Assembly: GCA_038239365.1 (NCBI GenBank)
Contig: JBBSEU010000203.1
Location: 1-11,042, forward strand
Direction: 5' to 3'
From: JBBRMW01 sp038239365
GTDB lineage: Bacteria > Chloroflexota > Anaerolineae > Aggregatilineales > UBA2796
DNA: 11,042 nt
Positions 6,703 to 11,042 of this stretch are shown piece after piece. The notes beneath the pieces were generated by a model, which saw nothing but the letters and a program-made list of their open reading frames with translations, did no database searches and was not told the origin of the DNA. Each line of letters begins with the position of its first letter. Position 1 is the first letter of the stretch. The position numbers and the translations under genes are program-made.

Positions 6703-6790
6703 CCACATAGAGATTTTTCGTTCGGCACGTTATGATCCATCGCACACTTCTTGCCGCACGGAGAAACCAAACTTTGCCAACGCCGACCCG
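6703..6790 (+). repeat. Direct repeat copy 1: orphan duplicate of the hisZ-like leader and first codons
   Basis: This 88-bp stretch matches 8333-8421 with about seven mismatches and one gap by manual alignment. Identical runs include CATAGAGATTTTTCG, CGGCACGTTATGATCC and CGCACACTTCTTGCCGCACG. It includes the TATGAT box, a purine-rich ribosome site, the TTG start and the first six codons of the hisZ-like gene, then diverges abruptly after codon 6. Confidence 0.85.
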
Positions 6791-6818
6791 AAAGTTAATA
6801 CAAGGTTGCTTTCACTGA
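6774..6818 (+). pseudogene. Truncated start of the hisZ-like gene (14 codons)
   Basis: In copy 1 the TTG start survives and reads MPTPTR, identical to the first six residues of the hisZ-like protein at 8405, then runs into unrelated sequence (KLIQGCFH) and stops at TGA 6816-6818. It is a broken 5' end, not a functional gene, although it may still be translated as a short leader before the downstream membrane protein gene. Confidence 0.5.
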
Positions 6819-6851
6819 CCAGAAATATCTTGAGTGCAGGTTGAAACGGCT

Positions 6852-8312
6852 ATGAAAAATCGTGCTTTGCAACGTGCTATCCTGAGTCTGGCACATCCGC
6901 TCTCTATTGCGGCAATAGTCCTACTGCTGCTCAACGATCACATTTTCAAATATCAATGGCCGTCATGGTGGACAGGCAAACTCAGTGATTTTGCTGGCCT
7001 ATTGTTCGCGCCGTTGCTTCTCGCCGTCCCGCTTGCATTCATCTTCAGTAATCCGCGTCACGAGCGGTTAGTATTCAGGATCGCCTTCTTAGCCGTTGGC
7101 CTCACTTTTTCGCTAATCAAGACGATCCCGATATTCAACATTGTGGCGATCCATGTTCTTGAAGCTGGTTTGGGCGGACATATAGCCATTACGCTTGACC
7201 TAACTGATCTGATCGCGCTGCCTGTGTTGATCGTCGGTTGGCAACTGGCAATGAAGCAAAACCACGATCTGTCCAATTTACGTAGGATGTGGGGCTGGGG
7301 TGCGCTCGTTGTTGGCGCGATGGCAAGCATTGCAACCTCACAAGGACCTGTAGGACGCGGAATTGAATGTGTAGCACGGGACAATGATAAGCTATTCGCG
7401 GGTGCCTATGTTTCTGGCCGTAATCTCAAGTTATTTGCCAGTACCGATGGCGGTTTGTCCTGGCAACCAACGGAACCTCAATCGACCCATTTGAATAATT
7501 GTGTCTGGTACCTTAATGGCTTTGTTCTTAAACAGGATGCACTTGTTCAGTATGAATTCGGCTTATCCACAATTTCGCGTTCTGAAAACAATGGACAAAC
7601 GTGGACAGAGGAAATCAATTGGCACGACCTGACACGCGAAGTCTATAGACTTTACAATGAGGCACTTACCAAGCTAGGGGACGTTTATACTTTTACGCCG
7701 CAAATGGCGCTGATCGACCCACAAACAGAGAATGTGGTTGTAGCGATGGGACACAACGGTGTACTAGTTAGAACGTCCGATGGTACTTGGCATTGGGTAG
7801 CAGTCGGAAAATACAACTTATATAACCATGACCAGGCAGAAATAGCGCAATTTGTGGTGGAGTACAATCTATGGCCTATTCTGATTCTTATTCCACTAAG
7901 CATTGCAACAATGGCAAATTATTTGAGCCGAATCCCAGGTAACACCAATATTTTAGCGTGTACTTGGGTTGGCTGGGCAATATTCGTCATGTGGTTTACT
8001 GTAGGTAGTAGCTGGGTATTATTTGATTTGCTTGTATTTCTGTGTATAGTTCCAGCTCTAAGTCTGTTCTCAAGTGCGATCTACGAAGTGGCAAAAGAAT
8101 CGAGCCGGGCGTTCGCTTTCGTTTTACTTGCCGCATTGTTAGGCAGTGGTCTTTTTCTGCTGCCCTTTATATTGTGGGCGTATAACATCATTCCGCAACG
8201 AGGTCAGGCAGCGTTCTTTGCAATTTCGGTAGCAGGGCTAATGCCACTTATCGGCCACTATTATTTGAAAAAGGTTGTCCGGATCAAAAGCAAGAAAAAG
8301 AAGAACGCCTGA
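6852..8312 (+). CDS. Membrane protein with WTGKLSDFAGL motif and an extracytoplasmic Asp-box (BNR-like) domain
   Basis: A protein of 486 residues from the ATG at 6852 (AGG 11 nt upstream; an in-frame GTG at 6834 would add six residues). The N-terminal part has about five membrane segments (roughly 12-28, 45-66, 74-93, 115-134, 147-163) and the conserved-looking WTGKLSDFAGL motif after the first one (40-50), which I recall from uncharacterised membrane proteins of several phyla. Residues 165-335 form a hydrophilic loop with Asp-box signatures: STDGGLSW (197-204), SENNGQTW (244-251) and a degenerate third near TSDGTWHW (309-316), implying partial beta-propeller-like repeats as in sialidase-fold or photosystem-assembly-type proteins. 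Four or so more membrane segments follow (341-358, 368-392, 393-411, 421-446, 453-472), and the protein ends in a lysine-rich tail (RIKSKKKKNA). Function unknown. It is AT-richer than its flanks and is bracketed by the 88-bp direct repeats. Confidence 0.65.
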   Translation: MKNRALQRAILSLAHPLSIAAIVLLLLNDHIFKYQWPSWWTGKLSDFAGLLFAPLLLAVPLAFIFSNPRHERLVFRIAFLAVGLTFSLIKTIPIFNIVAIHVLEAGLGGHIAITLDLTDLIALPVLIVGWQLAMKQNHDLSNLRRMWGWGALVVGAMASIATSQGPVGRGIECVARDNDKLFAGAYVSGRNLKLFASTDGGLSWQPTEPQSTHLNNCVWYLNGFVLKQDALVQYEFGLSTISRSENNGQTWTEEINWHDLTREVYRLYNEALTKLGDVYTFTPQMALIDPQTENVVVAMGHNGVLVRTSDGTWHWVAVGKYNLYNHDQAEIAQFVVEYNLWPILILIPLSIATMANYLSRIPGNTNILACTWVGWAIFVMWFTVGSSWVLFDLLVFLCIVPALSLFSSAIYEVAKESSRAFAFVLLAALLGSGLFLLPFILWAYNIIPQRGQAAFFAISVAGLMPLIGHYYLKKVVRIKSKKKKNA

Positions 8313-8330
8313 ACCGGGAGCCATTCCGGT
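8313..8330 (+). terminator. Possible terminator after the Asp-box membrane protein gene
   Basis: Immediately after the stop codon, ACCGGGA-GCCA-TTCCGGT folds into a seven-pair stem (one G.T wobble) with a tetraloop. A run of five Ts follows only about 13 nt later, inside the repeat, so this is not a textbook intrinsic terminator. Confidence 0.4.
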
Positions 8331-8332
8331 GT

Positions 8333-8421
8333 CCCCATAGAGATTTTTCGCGCGGCACGTTATGATCCGTCGCACACTTCTTGCCGCACGGGAGAATCTA
8401 AACTTTGCCAACGCCAACCCG
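8333..8421 (+). repeat. Direct repeat copy 2: native leader and first codons of the hisZ-like gene
   Basis: This is the partner of 6703-6790. It begins in the 20-bp gap after the membrane protein gene and ends inside codon 6 of the hisZ-like gene. In this copy GCGGCA (8352-8357) can pair with TGCCGC (8382-8387) around a 24-nt loop; in copy 1 mismatches shorten that stem to five pairs. Confidence 0.85.
8361..8366 (+). promoter_or_regulatory. Candidate -10 box of the hisZ-hisG operon
   Basis: TATGAT (five of six consensus) lies 39 nt before the TTG start and is conserved in both repeat copies. No good -35 hexamer is found 16-18 nt upstream (TAGAGA region), so the promoter call is tentative. 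Confidence 0.3.
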
Positions 8422-9961
8422 TCCGCCGGGCGTCTATGATCGTGACCCGGAGGATGCTGCTTTCGCGGCTCGTATCAGCGCCGACCTGACCGAAACGCTC
8501 GCCCGCTTCGGCTACCGCACTGTCGAGACGCCGCTGATCGAATATGCCGACCTGTTCCTGACCAAATCGGGCGATGAAGCCATCAACCGCCTGTTCACGT
8601 TTGAATTGTATGGCCGCCAACTGTGCCTGCGCTCGGAGTTCACGGCGTCGGCGGCGCGCTTGTATGTCGAACGCTTTCAGCACAACCCCAAACCGATCCG
8701 CTGGCAGTTTGCGGGGCCGGTCTTTCGCTACGAGACGCCCGGACGCAACCATTCGCGCCAGTTCACGATGATCGGTTCGGAGTTGATCGGGCCGTCGGGT
8801 GCTGCCGGAGATGCCGAAACGATGGGCATGGCCGCGCACGGACTCTCCAAACTCGGCCTCAACGACTGGGTGCTGAGCGTCGGGCATGTCGGCTTGGCCT
8901 CAAGCGTGCTGGATCGTTTCGATCTGGATCGGCGCACACGGCGCTTTATGCTTGGGCAGATCGAGAATTTGCACCGAACGGATCGCGGGCGGGCATATGT
9001 CGAAGCGCAGTTCGAGCGGATGGTGGCACAGAGCCTCACCCCCAACCCCTCTCCGCACGCAGAGAGGGGCGCTCCTGCTATATCTGACCCCCCCTCGCCA
9101 TTTATGGAGAGGGGGCTGGGGGGTGAGGCAAACCTAGCCCATGCTCTCCAACTGCTCCTCGAATCGGCCAATCTGGGCACGACGGGTACAGGCCGCACCA
9201 ACGAGGACGTAGCGCGGCGACTGCTAACCAAACAGCAGCGCGCCACCCATCGCGGCGAAGTGAACGCGGCACTCGATTTTCTGGAACGATTCACGGCGAT
9301 CAGCGGCGCACCTGCTGAAGCGTTTGTGTCGATGGATACACTCTTGCCCGATGATCCGGCGATTCGAGAAATGGCGCGCGGTTTCCAAAACAGCGTCGAT
9401 CTGTTGGCCGCTTACGACATTGATCCGGCGCGTATTCAGGTTGATATGAGTCTGGCGCGCGGCCTGAACTATTACACAGGCGTCGTGTTCGAGATTCACG
9501 CGGCGGATGGCGGTCAGTTGTGTGGCGGCGGACGCTACGACGATCTGCTGCGGGTATTGGGCGCGACACAGGATACGCCCGCTATCGGTTTTGCCTATGG
9601 CGTCGAGCGGATCATTGAAGAAGTACGGCGCGTGCAAACCTCTACCGCCCAAAATGCGAACATCCCGCGCGTATTGGTTGTGCCTGTCGAAGAAGCCGAT
9701 AATTTGGCCGCCGCCCAACTTGCTAATCAATTGCGTGCGACATGGCCTGTCGAATTGTTCACGCCGCCCGCCCGCAACCTGTCTCAGGCGCTCTCCTACG
9801 CCGAACGGAGCGGGATCGCCTATGCCTTCATCGTTGGCGAATCGGAACGTAATGCCCATGCCATCACCATGCGCGATATGGCCGAACGAACGCAAACGAC
9901 TCACCCATTAGACGATCTGCCAGCGTTGATAAGCCGCATTGATGGGGAGGTGGCGCGATGA
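8405..9961 (+). CDS. hisZ: HisZ/histidyl-tRNA synthetase-like protein (ATP phosphoribosyltransferase regulatory subunit)
   Basis: A protein of 518 residues with the class II histidyl-tRNA synthetase fold. Motif 1 area is YRTVETPLIEYADLF (37-51) and LRSEFTASAARLY (75-87, LRPE in synthetases). Motif 2 is FRYETPGRNHSRQFTMIGSE (107-126). HisA is RGLNYYTGVVFE (352-363), HisB is CGGGRYDDLL (373-382), and motif 3 is IGFAYGVERI (394-403). Residues 421-515 look like the synthetase anticodon-binding domain (PRVLVVPVEEADN, AYAFIVGESE). Overlap with hisG by ATGA argues for HisZ, which activates HisG and senses histidine, rather than a housekeeping synthetase; in motif 2 the usual Gln (HQ-x-G-x-E) is Met122. 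About 32 residues near 210-241 come from an inserted palindromic repeat. The protein is therefore long for HisZ. Start is TTG at 8405 with GGGAG 10 nt upstream. A duplicated HisRS is the main alternative. Confidence 0.72.
   Translation: MPTPTRPPGVYDRDPEDAAFAARISADLTETLARFGYRTVETPLIEYADLFLTKSGDEAINRLFTFELYGRQLCLRSEFTASAARLYVERFQHNPKPIRWQFAGPVFRYETPGRNHSRQFTMIGSELIGPSGAAGDAETMGMAAHGLSKLGLNDWVLSVGHVGLASSVLDRFDLDRRTRRFMLGQIENLHRTDRGRAYVEAQFERMVAQSLTPNPSPHAERGAPAISDPPSPFMERGLGGEANLAHALQLLLESANLGTTGTGRTNEDVARRLLTKQQRATHRGEVNAALDFLERFTAISGAPAEAFVSMDTLLPDDPAIREMARGFQNSVDLLAAYDIDPARIQVDMSLARGLNYYTGVVFEIHAADGGQLCGGGRYDDLLRVLGATQDTPAIGFAYGVERIIEEVRRVQTSTAQNANIPRVLVVPVEEADNLAAAQLANQLRATWPVELFTPPARNLSQALSYAERSGIAYAFIVGESERNAHAITMRDMAERTQTTHPLDDLPALISRIDGEVAR
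9033..9129 (+). repeat. Palindromic repeat (REP/RPE/MITE-like) inserted in frame in hisZ
   Basis: This 97-bp unit begins GCCTCACCCCC and ends GGGGGGTGAGGC; terminal arms of about 22-24 nt (9033-9054 and 9106-9129) are near-complementary. Inside are two tandem hairpins: CCCCTCTC (9046-9053) with GAGAGGGG (9062-9069), and CCCTC-G-CCA with TGG-A-GAGGG around TTTA near 9092-9113. It is translated as SLTPNPSPHAERG then DPPSPFMERGLGGE. The 'LTPNPSP--ERG' peptide is a recurring signature of genome-wide palindromic repeats in many bacteria (recalled). The frame stays open across it, with no stop. Confidence 0.85.
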
Positions 9962-10974
9962 ACCGTGTAACATTGGCGCTGCCCAGCAAAGGCGCGATTG
10001 CCGAACCAACGCTTGATTTTCTCAAATCGTGCGATCTGAAAGTCGTGCAAACCAATCCGCGTCAGTATACGGCGCTGCTGCCCACCTTGCCGAATGTCGA
10101 TGTGTTGTTCCAGCGCGTGACCGATATTGTCTACAAAGTGATGGACGGCACAGTTGATCTGGGCATCACCGGGCTGGACGTGGTGCAGGAACTTTCCGGC
10201 GGGCTGGACGATGTGATCATCCTGCATGACAATTTGCGCTACGGGACGTGTCAGCTTGTCGTGGCCGTGCCCGAAGCGTGGATCGATGTGGATACGATGG
10301 CTGATGTGGTCGATGTATCGCTCGATTTTCGGGAAGGCAAACGGCGCAATCTGCGAATCGCCACCAAGTTCACGCGCTTGGCACGCCAGTTTTTGCACCA
10401 ACACGGCGTTCATCACTTCACGTTGGTTGAAGCCGAAGGTGCAATCGAAGCCGCTCCGACGCTGGGCTATGCGGACATCATCATCGATCTGAGCGCGACG
10501 GGTACAACACTCCGCGAAAACCAACTGAAACCACTCAGCGATGGTGTGCTTGTCGAGTCGAATGCGTGCCTGATCGCCAACCGTTACGCCTTGCGTGATC
10601 GTCCCGAAGCATTGGATGCGGCGCGCACATTGTTGGAATACATCGACGCGGCGTTGAACGGGCGCAACTTCTACCAGCTGACGGCCAACATTCACGGTCA
10701 TTCGGCGGAAGCAATTGCCCATGCCGTCGCGGGCAACTCGGTTACGCGCGGCTTGCAAGGCCCCACCGTCGCACCGATCTATGCCGCCAACACCGGTCAA
10801 TCAGATGACGGCCAGTGGTACAGTGCCACGATCATCGTCTCCAGCAAGCAGCTATTGGCGGCTGTCGCCCACTTGCGGAAAATCGGCGGCACGCAAACGA
10901 CGGTGATCCCGGTGCGCTACGTGTTCATGGCCGAGTCACCAAGCTATCAACGACTGCTGGCGGCCTTGAGTTAA
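9958..10974 (+). CDS. hisG: ATP phosphoribosyltransferase, long form
   Basis: A protein of 338 residues catalysing the first, committed step of histidine biosynthesis: ATP plus PRPP gives phosphoribosyl-ATP. Seen: N-terminal LALPSKGAIAEPTLDFL (6-22), VDLGITGLDVV (67-77), and the PRPP-binding signature EGAIEAAPTLGYADIIIDLS (160-179) followed by ATGTTLREN (180-188). From about 235 to 330 there is a C-terminal HisG_C (ACT-like) regulatory domain with LQGPTVAPIY (266-275) and LRKIGGTQTTVIPVRYVF (306-323). That domain defines the long, hexameric form, usually inhibited by histidine directly; the protein is somewhat longer than typical members (around 300). Its ATG overlaps the hisZ stop as ATGA, and GGGGAGG (9944-9950) lies 7 nt upstream, so translation is coupled. 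Other his genes are not in the window. Confidence 0.9.
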   Translation: MNRVTLALPSKGAIAEPTLDFLKSCDLKVVQTNPRQYTALLPTLPNVDVLFQRVTDIVYKVMDGTVDLGITGLDVVQELSGGLDDVIILHDNLRYGTCQLVVAVPEAWIDVDTMADVVDVSLDFREGKRRNLRIATKFTRLARQFLHQHGVHHFTLVEAEGAIEAAPTLGYADIIIDLSATGTTLRENQLKPLSDGVLVESNACLIANRYALRDRPEALDAARTLLEYIDAALNGRNFYQLTANIHGHSAEAIAHAVAGNSVTRGLQGPTVAPIYAANTGQSDDGQWYSATIIVSSKQLLAAVAHLRKIGGTQTTVIPVRYVFMAESPSYQRLLAALS

Positions 10975-11042
10975 CCCAACGACTCCGTCGATTTCACCAG
11001 ACGCAGCCCGGCTTCTGCAAACCGGGCGATCTGGGTTTCAGT
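10971..11042 (-). CDS. 3' end of an unidentified convergent gene (runs off the window end)
   Basis: On the minus strand the last 72 bases read 23 sense codons (TETQIARFAEAGLRLVKSTE then SLG) and a TAA at 10971-10973. The composition is ordinary protein-like and the codon use matches the GC-rich genes. The 'IARFAEAGLRLV' segment resembles the C-terminal helix-strand of many Rossmann enzymes, but this is too little to name a family. Its stop overlaps the hisG TAA (10972-10974) through the shared TTAA, leaving no room for a terminator between the convergent genes. Confidence 0.5.
   Translation of the reverse strand, partial: TETQIARFAEAGLRLVKSTESLG

Noticed and set aside
8333..8404. T-box or his attenuator leader before the hisZ-like gene
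   Set aside because: No run of His codons, no T-box core sequence and only a weak six-pair hairpin with a long loop are visible.
6703..8421. The flanking direct repeats as a transposon target-site duplication or composite transposon
   Set aside because: About 88 bp is far longer than usual target duplications, there is no transposase between the copies, and the repeat contains native hisZ start sequence.
9033..9129. Frameshift or sequencing error in hisZ, or a CRISPR-like repeat
   Set aside because: The frame remains open through the segment and homologous motifs continue on both sides; there is only one unit with inverted, not spaced direct, repeats.
9901..10800. A 299-codon open frame on the minus strand antisense to hisG
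   Set aside because: The sense strand encodes a clear HisG with its family motifs; the antisense translation has no recognisable domain and reflects GC-rich codon bias.
1..11042. tRNA, rRNA, riboswitch or toxin-antitoxin modules
   Set aside because: No cloverleaf, rRNA segment, recognised riboswitch core or paired small ORFs stood out in the intergenic stretches, all of which are under about 200 bp.

Overview
The window looks like a chromosomal segment of a Chloroflexota-type bacterium (Anaerolineae-like). This rests on protein style rather than a marker gene: a regulator remnant ending in the FAAAWAEGRAMSL tail, a large GT-C-like membrane protein, WTGKLSDFAGL and WD40 proteins, and alternative TTG/GTG starts. 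Most of the window is fairly GC-rich, but about 5.6-8.3 kb is visibly more AT-rich (22 of 60 G+C at 5641-5700 and 28 of 60 at 7921-7980, against 35 of 60 at 9721-9780).

Layout. 1-371 is a damaged edge: the first 48 codons of a DDE-type transposase on the minus strand, back to back with the surviving 3' end of a large regulator gene that the insertion probably cut. 428-1872 carries a short-form SerA-type D-3-phosphoglycerate dehydrogenase, then a small VOC-fold protein with its own promoter. A perfect hairpin separates these from a minus-strand pair: a Tat-exported ferritin-like protein (1910-2512) and a TetR-family regulator (2670-3254). The TetR gene has a textbook sigma-70 promoter with an operator-like palindrome on the start point, and a related palindrome lies in the leader of the ferritin-like gene, which suggests a small self-regulated regulon. 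3437-5584 encodes a large polytopic GT-C-like membrane protein.

5638-8312 is the AT-richer accessory block: a secreted seven-bladed WD40 protein and a membrane protein with an Asp-box (BNR-like) external domain. The membrane protein gene is bracketed by an imperfect direct repeat of about 88 bp. The downstream copy is the real leader, ribosome binding site and first six codons of the next gene; the upstream copy is a broken duplicate. This is a footprint of a rearrangement upstream of the histidine genes.

8405-10974 is a translationally coupled pair for the first step of histidine biosynthesis: a HisZ/HisRS-like protein of 518 residues and a long-form HisG of 338 residues, overlapping by ATGA. 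The hisZ-like gene carries a 97-bp palindromic repeat inserted in frame, translated as about 32 extra residues. Having both a HisZ-like partner and a long-form HisG is unusual. The window ends with the 3' tail of a convergent minus-strand gene whose stop codon overlaps that of hisG.

I see no RNA gene, CRISPR array or complete novel defence system. The most interesting items are the in-frame palindromic repeat in hisZ, the duplicated hisZ leader around the Asp-box gene, the HisZ plus long-HisG combination, and the TetR/ferritin-like operator pair.
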